DNA of 64,000 nucleotides from Janthinobacterium sp. ROICE36 (GTDB taxonomy: Bacteria; Pseudomonadota; Gammaproteobacteria; Burkholderiales; Burkholderiaceae_D): assembly GCF_002869965.1 (NCBI RefSeq), contig NZ_PEBS01000001.1, positions 174,248 to 238,247 of the forward strand. The letters are read 5' to 3'. Shown here one piece after another: positions 7,757 through 16,942 of this stretch. Each line of letters begins with the position of its first letter. The stretch's first letter is position 1. The notes under the pieces were generated by a model. The model saw only the letters and a program-made list of their open reading frames with translations, was not told where the DNA came from and did not search any database. The translations under genes and the position numbers were made by a program.

Positions 7757-10168
7757 TTAAAATTTCACTTTGTACTCGACGTACAGATTGCGCCCGTCCG
7801 TGTCGTAGGGCGCATTGCGCGAATAGATCAGCCCGCGGCTGGCCTGGAAGCTTGCTTCATCGGGATACTTGTCCAGCACATTGTCGATACCCACGCGCAC
7901 GGACTGCTTGTCGCTGATCTTGTAGCTGGCCGCCAGGTCGAGAAATTGCATGGCGCCGAAGCGCTGGAAAATATCGCCCGTGGCGTTGCCGGAATTATCC
8001 GTCCACGCGCCGTAATAGCGCACGCGAACCAGGGTATTCCAGCTGCCCAGCGCGTAGTTGCCGCTGATGCTGGCCTTCTGGCGCGGCAGGCGTTCCTCGA
8101 AGACCTGGCGCTGCGCCGGATTGGTCACCAGGCTGGACTTGCCGCCATCGACTTTCGTCGTGTTGTAATTGTAGGCCAGGGTCAAGTTCAGCTTGCCGCC
8201 GCCGATACGGCTCAGGTGGCTGCCCACGATATCGATGCCGCGCGTGGTGGTGTCGAAGTCATTCGTGAAATAGCTGACCGAGGTGTAGCGCAGCGGATTG
8301 GCCACGCCAGCGGGCACGGCAAACGCGGCGGAGGTGCTGAAGCGGTCGCTGACCTGGATGTCATACACATCGACGGAACCGGAAAAGCCGGCCGGCGTCT
8401 TCCACGTAAAACCCAGCGACAGGTTTTTCGATTTTTCCGGCTTCAGCGCCTGCGCCCCCAGCAGGATGGCCAGCGGGTCGTTGTTGGCCAGGCGGCCGCT
8501 GGTAAACAACAGCAGGGTCTTGGTGTCCAGGCCTTGATTCGTGCTGTTGGTATTCGACTGGCCCGGTGTTGGCGCGCGGAAACCCGTCGAGTAAGAGCCG
8601 CGCAAGGCCAGGTCCGCGCTCAAGGCGTAACGGGCTGACAACTTGCCATTGACGGTGCTGCCGAAGTCCGAGAAATGCTCATAGCGGGCCGCGCCGCCCA
8701 GGCTCAGGGCCTTGGTGACGGGCACTTCCACGTCGAGGTAGGCCGCATAGCTGTCCTGGCCCCAGCTGCCCGCCTGGCGGTCGCTGAAACCGGGGGCGCC
8801 ATTCGCGTTCGCATCGAGGCCGATGGCCGCGCCCGGCCCCACCGTCCAGGATGCCGTATCGCCCGCCTTCACGCCATACGTTTCGTTACGCGCTTCCGCG
8901 CCAAACGCGATATTGACGGCTTGCGGCAGGGATGCCACGGGTAATTCATAATTAAAATTGGCGTTGAGAATCTTTTCGACCTGCGACAACTGGCCCAGGT
9001 AAAACGCCGTCGGGCTGGCCGGGCCCATCGACGCATTGATGGAATTGGCCAAGTTGTAGTCGATGCGGTTGCGACCGTAGGAAGCACTCACATCCCAGCC
9101 GACGCTGTCGTTGAAGTGACCACGCACGCCGGCCACCAACTGTACATCATCCTGATCATTCGAATAGCTGGGGCTGAAGCCGAGTGGATACAGGCTGCGC
9201 AAATCCCAGCCGGGAAACAGGCTGCTGGTTTTATACGCGCCCGTGCTGGTATCGGGATTCCTCCAGTTGAAGTCCGAGGTGCCGTCGCTGCGGCTGAACA
9301 GGCCGAAGCCGTACAGTTGCGCCGTGTCGGACAGGGCCACGCTGGCATTGAAGCCGATGCGCTTGCTGTCGAGTTCAGGCTGGCCCCAGCGCTGCACGGG
9401 GTTCGGCACCTTCAATGCCGGATGGGCGTTCTGGAAAGCAATGGCGTCGGCCCGCTGGCGCGTGCGCGAAGTAGGGTCGGACTGGGCCAGCGCGCCGAAA
9501 ATCGTCACCTTGCCCGTCTCGCCAAAAGCAAAGCCCGTCTTCAGCTTGAGCTCATTACCCTTGCCGTCGCCTTCCGAGTATTGCGAGTGCTGCACGGAAA
9601 GCTCCGTGCCCAGCGTATCGTCGAGAATAATGTTGATCACGCCGGCGATCGCGTCGGAGCCATACTGGGCCGAGGCGCCGTCGCGCAGCACTTCGATGCG
9701 CTTGATGGCGGACACGGGTATCTGCGCCAGGTCGGGCGCCTGCGCGCCGCGCGCTCCCAGCAGGGCGCTGCGGTGGAAGCGCTTGCCGTTCACGAGCACC
9801 AAAGTCTGGTCGGGCGACAGGCCGCGCAGGGTTGCAGGGCGCACGAAGACTTGCCCATCGGCCATCGGCAGGCGCTGCACCACATACGAGGGCACCAATT
9901 GCGCCAGCACATCGTTCAAGTCCGACGATGCGACGGCGCCGATATCTTCACGGTTGAACACGTCCACGGGCGCCATGGTGTCGAACTGCGTGCGGTTGCT
10001 GCCGCGCGTGCCGGTGACGATCACGGCTTGCGGTGCATCGAGGGAATCGCTGGCGGCCGCTGGTGTGGCAGACGCATCGCCATGGGCTTGCGCCTGGGTG
10101 GAGAACAGCGCGTTCATGGCACACAACAGGGCCACCGCGCGGGCGATGCGGGTACGGGAGTAGGTCAT
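7757..10168 (-). CDS. TonB-dependent outer membrane receptor
   Basis: The 803-residue protein has a cleavable signal (about residues 1-28), a TonB-box-like VIVTGTR, the plug domain (LNDVLAQLVPSYVV, TLRGLSPDQTLVLVNGKR, IKRIEVLRDGASAQYGSDAIAGVINIIL) and a long beta-barrel ending YVEYKVKF with the terminal aromatic residue expected for Bam insertion. The ligand cannot be read from the sequence. The partner gene downstream is an exported class V aminotransferase rather than an ABC system, which suggests uptake of an amine, peptide or amino-acid-derived compound. No Fur box was recognised upstream. Confidence 0.93.
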   Translation of the reverse strand: MTYSRTRIARAVALLCAMNALFSTQAQAHGDASATPAAASDSLDAPQAVIVTGTRGSNRTQFDTMAPVDVFNREDIGAVASSDLNDVLAQLVPSYVVQRLPMADGQVFVRPATLRGLSPDQTLVLVNGKRFHRSALLGARGAQAPDLAQIPVSAIKRIEVLRDGASAQYGSDAIAGVINIILDDTLGTELSVQHSQYSEGDGKGNELKLKTGFAFGETGKVTIFGALAQSDPTSRTRQRADAIAFQNAHPALKVPNPVQRWGQPELDSKRIGFNASVALSDTAQLYGFGLFSRSDGTSDFNWRNPDTSTGAYKTSSLFPGWDLRSLYPLGFSPSYSNDQDDVQLVAGVRGHFNDSVGWDVSASYGRNRIDYNLANSINASMGPASPTAFYLGQLSQVEKILNANFNYELPVASLPQAVNIAFGAEARNETYGVKAGDTASWTVGPGAAIGLDANANGAPGFSDRQAGSWGQDSYAAYLDVEVPVTKALSLGGAARYEHFSDFGSTVNGKLSARYALSADLALRGSYSTGFRAPTPGQSNTNSTNQGLDTKTLLLFTSGRLANNDPLAILLGAQALKPEKSKNLSLGFTWKTPAGFSGSVDVYDIQVSDRFSTSAAFAVPAGVANPLRYTSVSYFTNDFDTTTRGIDIVGSHLSRIGGGKLNLTLAYNYNTTKVDGGKSSLVTNPAQRQVFEERLPRQKASISGNYALGSWNTLVRVRYYGAWTDNSGNATGDIFQRFGAMQFLDLAASYKISDKQSVRVGIDNVLDKYPDEASFQASRGLIYSRNAPYDTDGRNLYVEYKVKF

Positions 10169-10365
10169 GGAGAGTTCACTATGCAGGTTGGATCAACAAC
10201 GACGCGTTACTGCAAGACTCGCATCTTGCATGAAATATCACGAAGTTCGGCTTACTTACATTAAAAGCATCTAAACCACGCAAATAACGTCAGGTGGCGT
10301 CATCATACGAAGCGAATATTTCCGCCGTATGACGAGGCGGCCGCTGCCCGAAAAAACACAGGGAC

Positions 10366-10393
10366 AAGAAAAAAGGCGCCAGCGGCGCCTTTT
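10366..10393 (-). terminator. Rho-independent terminator of pmbA
   Basis: AAAAGGCGCC (10371-10380) and GGCGCCTTTT (10384-10393) form a strong 10-bp stem with a 3-base loop. Read on the minus strand it is followed by a run of T, just after the pmbA stop. Confidence 0.85.
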
Positions 10394-10414
10394 GACAAGG
10401 AGGAATGCCTGCGT

Positions 10415-11767
10415 TCAGCCGCCCGCCACCACCATGCTCTCGACGAGGATGGAACCCGTCTCTTTGGTGCCACGACGGAGCACATCAGCGCCCACGGCGA
10501 CGATGTTACGCAGCATGTCCTTCATGTTGCCGGCGATGGTGATTTCTTCCACCGGGTACTGGATCACGCCATTTTCCACCCAGAAACCGGAGGCGCCGCG
10601 CGAATAGTCGCCCGTCACGTAATTGGTTCCTTGTCCCATCAGTTCCGTCACCAGCAAGCCCGTACCCAGCTTTTTCAACATGGCAACAAAATCGTCGGTG
10701 GCGGCCGTCTGGCTGGACGTCAGGTACAGATTGTGCGAGCCGCCCGCGTTGCCCGTCGTCTGCATGCCCAGCTTGCGGGCCGTGTAAGTCGACAGGAAAT
10801 AACCTTGCACCACGCCATCCTTGACGACATCGCGACTGACGGTTTTCACGCCCTCTTCGTCGAACGGCGCCGAACCGACGCCGCCGATCACGTGCGGGTC
10901 TTCAAATATCTGCACATGCGCGGGCAGCACTTGCGTACCCAGGGAATCGTTCAGAAAAGTGGATTTGCGGTACAAGGCACCGCCCGAGGTCGCTTGCACA
11001 TAGGTACCCAGCAAACCGGCCGCCAGCGGTGCCTCGAACAGCACGGGGCAGGTGCGCGTGCCCAGTTTGCGCGCGTTCAGGCGCGACAGGGCGCGTTCGG
11101 CGGCGTAGCGGCCGATGGCTTCCGGACTCGACATTTTGGCGGCGTCGCGCACGGACGAATACCAGTCGTCGCGCTGCATCCTGACCCCCTTGCCGGCGAT
11201 GGGTGCTACGGACAGGGTGTGGCGCGAAAACGGGTAGCCGCCGATGAAACCGCGCGAATTGGCGGAAACAAAATGCGATTGCTGCACGTGCACGCCAGCG
11301 CCTTCGCTGTTGGTGATGCGCGGGTCGACGGCAAACGCGGCCGCTTCGGCCCGCTGGGCCAGCACGACAGCGTCTTCGGCGGAAATGCCCCAGGGATAGA
11401 ACAGTTGCAAGTCACGGGGGGACATTTCCAGCAGGTCGGCGTCGGCCAGGCCCGCGCAATCGTCCTCGGCCGTGAAGCGGGCGATGTTGTAGGCCGCGTC
11501 CACCGTGGCGCGCAGGGCGCACGGCGAGAAATCGGACGTGCTGGCATTGCCCCGCTTCTTGCCGACAAACACGCTCACGCCCATGCCCTTGTCTTTGTTT
11601 TGCTCGATCGTCTCGATCTTGCCTTTTCGTACAGAAACGGACAAGCCACTGCCTACACTGACTTCGACGGCAGCGTCGGTGCCACCCGCTTCCCGCACAA
11701 AAGACAACACATCACGGGCTAGTTGCTGCAATTGCTCTTGACTATGGGTAAATACGGAGTCGTTCAT
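10415..11767 (-). CDS. pmbA: PmbA/TldE metalloprotease subunit
   Basis: PmbA (TldE) partners TldD in a cytoplasmic protease that matures peptides such as microcin B17 and degrades unfolded short peptides. The protein is about 450 residues with family blocks GKIETIEQNKDKGMGVSVFVGKKRG near 50-75, a SRGFIGGYPFSRH segment, and the C-terminal GDYSRGASGFWVENGVIQYPVEEITIAGN motif. TldE lacks the HExxxH zinc motif of TldD, and none is seen here. ATG 11767 (MNDSVFTH) is chosen over an upstream in-frame ATG. It is divergent from darP, a common arrangement in Burkholderiales. Confidence 0.95.
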   Translation of the reverse strand: MNDSVFTHSQEQLQQLARDVLSFVREAGGTDAAVEVSVGSGLSVSVRKGKIETIEQNKDKGMGVSVFVGKKRGNASTSDFSPCALRATVDAAYNIARFTAEDDCAGLADADLLEMSPRDLQLFYPWGISAEDAVVLAQRAEAAAFAVDPRITNSEGAGVHVQQSHFVSANSRGFIGGYPFSRHTLSVAPIAGKGVRMQRDDWYSSVRDAAKMSSPEAIGRYAAERALSRLNARKLGTRTCPVLFEAPLAAGLLGTYVQATSGGALYRKSTFLNDSLGTQVLPAHVQIFEDPHVIGGVGSAPFDEEGVKTVSRDVVKDGVVQGYFLSTYTARKLGMQTTGNAGGSHNLYLTSSQTAATDDFVAMLKKLGTGLLVTELMGQGTNYVTGDYSRGASGFWVENGVIQYPVEEITIAGNMKDMLRNIVAVGADVLRRGTKETGSILVESMVVAGG

Positions 11768-11859
11768 GCGCTGTTTTCTTCGGAAAGCCGCTAAAAAGGT
11801 TATCATAGCAGTCGTTTACAGTTTACAGGTGCGGCCTACGCGGCCAATCCCGCCTTATC

Positions 11860-12459
11860 ATGCCAAATCCAAACCGGGGAGCTTGCGGCTTCCAATCCAC
11901 CGAATTCGAACAGGAATATGAACGTCCTTCGAAATCGGAACTCAAGCGCCAGATGACCGTCCTGCAAAAAATGGGGGAAGAACTCGTCAATGAAGCACGC
12001 GACCGCGTCAAGCGCGTTCCGATGCCGGAAGACGTGCGCGAAGCCATCCTCGAATGCCAGATGATCCGCGATCACGAAGGCCGCCGCCGCCAGTTGCAGT
12101 ACGTGGGCAAAAAAATGCGCACGCTGGATGAGGAAGAAGTTGCCGCCATCCAACGCACCATCGATAGCTGGAAAGGCTTGTCGAAAGCCGACACGGCCAA
12201 TATGCACGCAATGGAGCGCCGCCGCGACAAACTCTTGACGGATGACAAGGCGTTGACCGTCTTGCTGTCGGAAAACCCGGAACTGGACGTGCAGCACCTG
12301 CGCACGCTGATCCGCAATGCCCGCAAGGAGCAAGCCGAGAACAAGCCACCCAAGGCCTACCGCGAAATCTTCCAGATCTTGAAAGAGATCGCCAAGAAGA
12401 AAAACAGCGGCAAGAAAGATGCCGACGAAGATGACGTTGAGCAAGAAGACGACGAATAA
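11860..12459 (+). CDS. darP: Dual-action ribosomal maturation protein DarP (YjgA)
   Basis: DarP acts late in 50S subunit assembly at the peptidyl transferase centre. The 199-residue protein shows the family features: S-K-S-E-L-K-R-Q-M-T-x-L-Q near residue 25-36, R-R-R-Q-L-Q-Y-V-G-K-L/K-M-R near 73-85, and a very acidic tail (DADEDDVEQEDDE). It is divergent from pmbA, with the two starts about 90 bp apart. A terminator follows immediately, before mog. Confidence 0.93.
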   Translation: MPNPNRGACGFQSTEFEQEYERPSKSELKRQMTVLQKMGEELVNEARDRVKRVPMPEDVREAILECQMIRDHEGRRRQLQYVGKKMRTLDEEEVAAIQRTIDSWKGLSKADTANMHAMERRRDKLLTDDKALTVLLSENPELDVQHLRTLIRNARKEQAENKPPKAYREIFQILKEIAKKKNSGKKDADEDDVEQEDDE

Positions 12460-12485
12460 ACCCCAGCTCTTGGGCTTGGGTTGAC

Positions 12486-12513
12486 AAAAACCGGGAACCA
12501 ACCCGGTTTTTTT
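12486..12513 (+). terminator. Rho-independent terminator of darP
   Basis: AAAAACCGGG (12486-12495), a 6-base loop, and CCCGGTTTTTTT (12502-12513) form a classic stem with T-tract. It lies about 26 bp after the darP stop and 20 bp before the mog start. Confidence 0.88.
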
Positions 12514-12533
12514 ACGACATAGACAGGTGCCCC

Positions 12534-13163
12534 ATGACCACGATAGAAGACGAATTGATTATCGGCCTCGTGTCGATCTCGGACCGCGCCAGCGGCGGCG
12601 TGTATGAAGACCTGGGTATCCCGGCCCTGGAAAGCTGGCTCTCGGCCGCCATCCGCACGCCGTTTCGCGTGGAAAAACGGCTGATCCCGGACGAGCGTTC
12701 GCAAATTGAAAACACCCTGATCGACATGGTCGACCTGAGCCACTGCCATTTGATCCTGACGACGGGCGGTACGGGCCCGGCACGGCGCGATGTGACGCCG
12801 GACGCCACGCTCAGCGTCGGCACCAAGGAAATGCCCGGTTTCGGCGAACAGATGCGCCAGATCAGCCTGCAATTCGTGCCGACGGCGATTTTGTCGCGCC
12901 AGGTAGCCGTGATCCGCGAAACGCCCGAGCGCGCTTGCCTGATCATGAACTTGCCGGGCCAGCCGAAAGCCATCAAGGAAACCCTGGAAGGCTTGAAGGA
13001 TGCCAACGGCGTGCAACTGGTCAACGGCATCTTTGCCGCCGTGCCGTATTGCATCGACCTCATCGGTGGCCCCTACATGGAAACCGACCCGGCCATCTGC
13101 AAGGCCTTCCGTCCCAAATCGGCGCTGCGTCCGGCGCAACCTTTACCTGAGGAAAATACATGA
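12534..13163 (+). CDS. mog: Molybdopterin adenylyltransferase (MogA)
   Basis: MogA adenylates molybdopterin before molybdate insertion in Moco synthesis. The 209-residue protein has the GLVSISDRAS motif near residues 11-20, the TTGGTGPARRDVTPDAT active-site and MPT-binding signature near 76-93, and the MPGFGEQMR block near 102-110. These match MogA rather than MoaB. The stop overlaps the next ATG as ATGA, coupling it to an esterase gene with no known link to Moco. Confidence 0.94.
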   Translation: MTTIEDELIIGLVSISDRASGGVYEDLGIPALESWLSAAIRTPFRVEKRLIPDERSQIENTLIDMVDLSHCHLILTTGGTGPARRDVTPDATLSVGTKEMPGFGEQMRQISLQFVPTAILSRQVAVIRETPERACLIMNLPGQPKAIKETLEGLKDANGVQLVNGIFAAVPYCIDLIGGPYMETDPAICKAFRPKSALRPAQPLPEENT

Positions 13164-13828
13164 GCACCTTGCTGGTAACCATAGAACTCGACAGCGCCCC
13201 GAACCCCACCGTTTCCATCATCTGGATGCACGGCTTGGGCGCCGACGGCAACGACTTCGTGCCCCTGGTCAAGGAACTCGACCTGCGCGGCTGCCCCGCC
13301 ATCCGCTTCATTTTCCCCAGCGCCGGCACCATGCCCGTCACCATCAACAACGGCTATGTGATGCGCGCCTGGTACGACATCCGCGAAAACGACCTGGTGC
13401 GCCGCGAAGATGAAAGCGGCTTGCGCGCCTCGCAGGCACAGGTCGAAGCGCTGATCGCGCGTGAAAAGGCGCGCGGCATTCCTGCCAGCCGCATTATCCT
13501 GGCCGGCTTCTCGCAAGGCTGCGCCATGACCTTGCAAACGGGCTTGCGTCATGCGGAACCGCTGGCCGGCCTGATGTGCCTGTCGGGCTACCTGCCGCTG
13601 GCCGACAAGACGGCGCTTGAGCGCACGCCAGCCAGCCTGGAAACACCGATCTTCATGGCGCACGGCAAGGCCGACCCCGTGGTGCCGATCGCCCGCGCCC
13701 AGCAGTCGCGCGACTTGCTCACCGGCATGGGTTACAAGGTGGAATGGCACGAGTACATGATGCAACACTCGCTGTGTCAGGAGGAAATCGACGCCATCGG
13801 CGCCTGGCTGAAAAAAGTATTAGCTTAA
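13160..13828 (+). CDS. Carboxylesterase / phospholipase family alpha-beta hydrolase
   Basis: This is a small cytoplasmic serine esterase of the Abhydrolase_2 family (acyl-protein thioesterase/EstB-like). The 222-residue protein has W-M-H-G-L-G-A-D near 19-26 (oxyanion region), the nucleophile elbow GFSQGCAM near 115-122 and HGKADPVVP near 170-178 carrying the acid. The expected catalytic His is in the EWHEYMMQHSLCQEEI block near residue 206. A GAGGAAA ribosome binding site inside the mog end precedes the overlapping ATG. Confidence 0.9.
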   Translation: MSTLLVTIELDSAPNPTVSIIWMHGLGADGNDFVPLVKELDLRGCPAIRFIFPSAGTMPVTINNGYVMRAWYDIRENDLVRREDESGLRASQAQVEALIAREKARGIPASRIILAGFSQGCAMTLQTGLRHAEPLAGLMCLSGYLPLADKTALERTPASLETPIFMAHGKADPVVPIARAQQSRDLLTGMGYKVEWHEYMMQHSLCQEEIDAIGAWLKKVLA

Positions 13829-13833
13829 AGCAA

Positions 13834-13861
13834 AACAGGCGCGGTGCGCGCCGCGCCTGTT
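13834..13861. terminator. Strong stem-loop between convergent esterase and Deg-protease genes
   Basis: AACAGGCGCGG (13834-13844) and CCGCGCCTGTT (13851-13861) give an 11-bp perfect stem. On the minus strand it is followed by TTGCTTT, so it probably terminates the protease gene best. It may also stop the esterase transcript. Confidence 0.7.
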
Positions 13862-13884
13862 GGTGTACATAACGCCGGGAACGA

Positions 13885-15432
13885 TCAGTTCGCCGGCGTT
13901 TTTTCATTCCATATCTTCAACATGTCGGCCGATGCTTCCGAACGGATGCCGTTATCCGTCAGCACCGATTCCGTCGCTGCCAGCATGTCCTTGCGGGGTA
14001 CGACGACCATTTCCGCATCGCGCTGCTGAAAGCGGAAGGTCAGCAATTCATCCGTCTGGTCGCGCAACAAGGCCACCAGGTGCGCCAGGCTGCGCACGCG
14101 CACGCCATTGACGGAATCGACGACCGAGAGGAACCGGGTACTGTAGCCATTCATCAGCTTGTGCGGGAAGAACGGCGCGGCAATCACCACCAGCTCTTCG
14201 CGCTCGCTATCGGGCGCATCGCCGCGCCGCGTGGCCAGTGGATTGCCGGCGAACGCCATGCCGCCCAATATCGTGGGGTTGCCATTCGGCGCAGCCATGA
14301 ATTCCGTGCTGGCGCGCGAAAACACCATGGGTCCGAAAATAAAATAGGATGGATAATTGCCCTGCAGGCTGGCAATGAGCATCGGGTGCGCCGCCGAGAC
14401 GGGCACCTTGATTTTCAGGGGCGCGCCCTGGCGCACTACCGTCAACGGTAACTGGCCGTCTTTCGCCAACTGCTGCACCCGGTACTGGAAGCGCACGCGG
14501 CTGTTGGCATTCAGCTTGACCATGCCCTGGTTGTCGATGGGAAAATCGCCGATATGCGTGATCACGTCCCACTCCTTGAGCGGATAGGCGGCGTCCTTGC
14601 TGGCCGGCGTCATCACGACGGCGCCCTCGACACCCTTGGCCAGCTTCAGATAAGTGCGCAGCGCGGGATTTTCCAGCGTTTGCGTCACGTCACGCATGGC
14701 CGGCTTGCCCTTGGGCGCACCACTTTCCTGGTCGCGCAGGAACAGCTCGATTTCCTCGTTGGGGATGATGTAGCCGATGTTTTGCGCATTGAGCATGCCG
14801 GCAAAGGCCAGGCCGATCATCTTGTCGCCGGCAATCACGGGGCCGCCGCTATTGCCCGGGTTGATGGCCGCATCGATCTGGATGCGCAAGCCGGAGACGG
14901 GGAAATTGTAGCGCGCGAATTCGATGCGCGAGACGATGCCCTTGGTGATCGACAGCGAGGTGCCGCCCGTCGGATAGCCATATGCCAGCACCGCATCGCG
15001 CACGTCCGGCAAGACATTGGCGCGCGGCACCGCTTTGTGGCTGGCGAAAAAACTGTCGTCGTCGATTTTCAGCAAAGCCAGGTCCATGCCGCGCGAGATG
15101 GCCAGCACGGTCGCCGGTATCTTGTCGCCCGCACCATTCGCCTGGATCTGCACCTGGCTGGCATAACCGACCACGTGCGCATTGGTGAGGATGCGGCGGC
15201 CTTCGATGACGACACCGGAGCCCGTCACCTCTTGCGGCGCGGCCTTGCTCCAGGGTTTATAGGGGTCCGGCCCGCGCAGGGTGGAAAACACCTTGACGAC
15301 GGAATTTTCCAGTGCAGACGCACTGGCGGTAGCGCTGGTCTCGGCGGCCAGCGCGCACACCGTCATCAAGGGGCCAAGGGCCAACACTAGGAAGGCGCGG
15401 CCCATCAGGGTGATGCACGAACGAGTTTTCAT
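13885..15432 (-). CDS. Periplasmic Deg/HtrA-type trypsin-like serine protease with PDZ
   Basis: The 515-residue protein has a signal peptide (about residues 1-30) and an S1C protease domain with a complete triad: H86 in LTNAHVVGY, D117 in MDLALLKI and S195 in NPGNSGGP. A PDZ-like region follows (KEWDVITHIGDFPIDNQG near 295-312), and then a long C-terminal extension resembling the architecture of plant Deg enzymes rather than E. coli DegP. ATG 15432 (MKTRSC) is preferred over a TTG five codons upstream. It probably acts in envelope protein quality control. Confidence 0.9.
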   Translation of the reverse strand: MKTRSCITLMGRAFLVLALGPLMTVCALAAETSATASASALENSVVKVFSTLRGPDPYKPWSKAAPQEVTGSGVVIEGRRILTNAHVVGYASQVQIQANGAGDKIPATVLAISRGMDLALLKIDDDSFFASHKAVPRANVLPDVRDAVLAYGYPTGGTSLSITKGIVSRIEFARYNFPVSGLRIQIDAAINPGNSGGPVIAGDKMIGLAFAGMLNAQNIGYIIPNEEIELFLRDQESGAPKGKPAMRDVTQTLENPALRTYLKLAKGVEGAVVMTPASKDAAYPLKEWDVITHIGDFPIDNQGMVKLNANSRVRFQYRVQQLAKDGQLPLTVVRQGAPLKIKVPVSAAHPMLIASLQGNYPSYFIFGPMVFSRASTEFMAAPNGNPTILGGMAFAGNPLATRRGDAPDSEREELVVIAAPFFPHKLMNGYSTRFLSVVDSVNGVRVRSLAHLVALLRDQTDELLTFRFQQRDAEMVVVPRKDMLAATESVLTDNGIRSEASADMLKIWNEKTPAN

Positions 15433-15527
15433 TGAGCTTATTGGCAATGGAAGGGAAGCAAAATTATATATTGAATAATTTCAACTTCATTACACTTTGT
15501 CCATCTTTGCCCGAAGAACTACTCTAA

Positions 15528-16094
15528 TCAGGCGGGCAAGGGCGGCACGCCCAAGGCTGGCACCGCCGTCTGCGCCCCATTCATCACCATGGCCAGGAAA
15601 GTGTAGTAACCATTGATGCCCATCAAGTCGACCACGCCGTGCTCGCCGAACAGCGCCAGTGCCCGCGCATACGTGGCATCGCTGACGCGCTTGTTCTGCT
15701 GCAACTCGATGCAAAAGTCGTGCACGGCTTGCTCGTCTTCTTTCAGGGCAAGCGGCGCGCGCCGCGCGGCAATGGCGTCCACTGCCACTTGCGCGATGCC
15801 GTTCTGCACGGCCAGCGGCGCGTGGATGGCCCACTCGACTTGCTGGTCCCACTGGCGCGCCGTCACCAAAATCGCCAGTTCCGACAGCCGCGTGCCGATG
15901 GCGCTGCGGTAGCGCAAATACTCGCCCATGCGCTGCGCCGTTTCCATCAGCTCGGGGCTGCGGATCAGCGGCACGAAGGGGCCGTACAGCGCCCCGCGCG
16001 GACCGTCGATGATGGCTTGCGCGGCCGCGCGCTGCTGCAGGTCCAGCTGCGCCAAAGGCAGCGGCGGCAAACGGTCAATATCGCTACCGGCCAT
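15528..16094 (-). CDS. Carboxymuconolactone decarboxylase-family protein
   Basis: The 188-residue protein is all-helical and matches the CMD/AhpD-like fold: PFVPLIRSPELMETAQRMGEYLRYRSAIGTRLSELAILVTARQWDQQVEW-x-I-H is typical of this family. The C-x-x-C of AhpD is absent, which argues against a peroxidase and for a decarboxylase-like or uncharacterised role. The ATG overlaps the stop of the fumarylacetoacetase-family gene as TGATG. It is the last gene of a four-gene minus-strand unit with KamA-like, MFS and FAH-family genes, probably a small catabolic module. Confidence 0.85.
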   Translation of the reverse strand: MAGSDIDRLPPLPLAQLDLQQRAAAQAIIDGPRGALYGPFVPLIRSPELMETAQRMGEYLRYRSAIGTRLSELAILVTARQWDQQVEWAIHAPLAVQNGIAQVAVDAIAARRAPLALKEDEQAVHDFCIELQQNKRVSDATYARALALFGEHGVVDLMGINGYYTFLAMVMNGAQTAVPALGVPPLPA

Positions 16095-16942
16095 CAGGCA
16101 GTCCAGGCGACCACGTCCTGCTGCTGTTCGCCCAGGCCGGGGATGCCCAGACGCATGCTGTCGCCCTTTTTCAGGAAACGCTGCGGCTTGCGGCCCTGGC
16201 CCACGCCCGGTGGCGTACCCGTGGCGATGACGTCGCCCGGTTCCAGGGTCATGAATTGCGACAGGTAGCTGACGATCTGTGCCACCGTGAAAATCATGGT
16301 TTGCGTATTGCCGGTCTGCATGCGCTTGCCGTTCACTTCCAGGTACAGGTCCAGGTCTTGCTCGTCGATGACTTCGTCGCGCGTCACCAGCCACGGGCCG
16401 ATGGGGCCGAAGGTGTCGCAACCCTTGCCCTTATCCCATTGACCGCCCCGCTCCAGCTGGAACGAGCGCTCGGAAATGTCGTTGACGACGCAATAGCCGG
16501 CCACGTATTGCAGCGCATCCTCTTCGCTCACGTATTGCGCGCGCGTGCCGATGACGACGCCCAGTTCCACTTCCCAGTCCGTCTTTTTCGAGCCTTTCGG
16601 CAGCACGACATTGTCGTCCGGACCATTCAGGCAGGAAATCGCCTTCATGAAGACGATGGGTTCGGCAGGAATCGGCATGCCGGACTCGGCCGCGTGATCC
16701 GCGTAATTGAGGCCGATGCCGATGAACTTGCCGACTTTCGCCAGCGGCACGCCGAAGCGTGGGTTGCCGCGCACCAGGGGCAGCGTCTTTTCGTCGAGCT
16801 TGGCCAGCTTGCGCAAGGCCTTGTCGGACAGTTGCGCGCCGTCAATATCGGCAATCACGCCGGACAGGTCGCGCAGTTTGCCTTCTTCATCGATCAGGCC
16901 CGGTTTTTCCTTGCCTGGACGTCCATAACGAACGAGTTTCAT
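16094..16942 (-). CDS. Fumarylacetoacetate hydrolase-family protein
   Basis: This family acts on 2-oxo acid or acylpyruvate substrates (fumarylpyruvate hydrolase, ureidoglycolate lyase and similar). The 282-residue protein shows the FAH core: GIGLNYADHAAESG near 75-88, the metal-binding E-x-E in DWEVELGVVIG near 122-132, the NDISER block, and GDVIATGTPPGVG near 236-248. A clear AAGGAAG ribosome binding site precedes ATG 16942. The start lies inside the end of the MFS gene, and the stop overlaps the CMD gene. The exact substrate is not readable. Confidence 0.92.
   Translation of the reverse strand: MKLVRYGRPGKEKPGLIDEEGKLRDLSGVIADIDGAQLSDKALRKLAKLDEKTLPLVRGNPRFGVPLAKVGKFIGIGLNYADHAAESGMPIPAEPIVFMKAISCLNGPDDNVVLPKGSKKTDWEVELGVVIGTRAQYVSEEDALQYVAGYCVVNDISERSFQLERGGQWDKGKGCDTFGPIGPWLVTRDEVIDEQDLDLYLEVNGKRMQTGNTQTMIFTVAQIVSYLSQFMTLEPGDVIATGTPPGVGQGRKPQRFLKKGDSMRLGIPGLGEQQQDVVAWTA

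Noticed and set aside
9116..10264. A 382-codon frame opposite the TonB-dependent receptor
   Set aside because: It is the antisense shadow of the plug domain and upstream DNA with no start signal.
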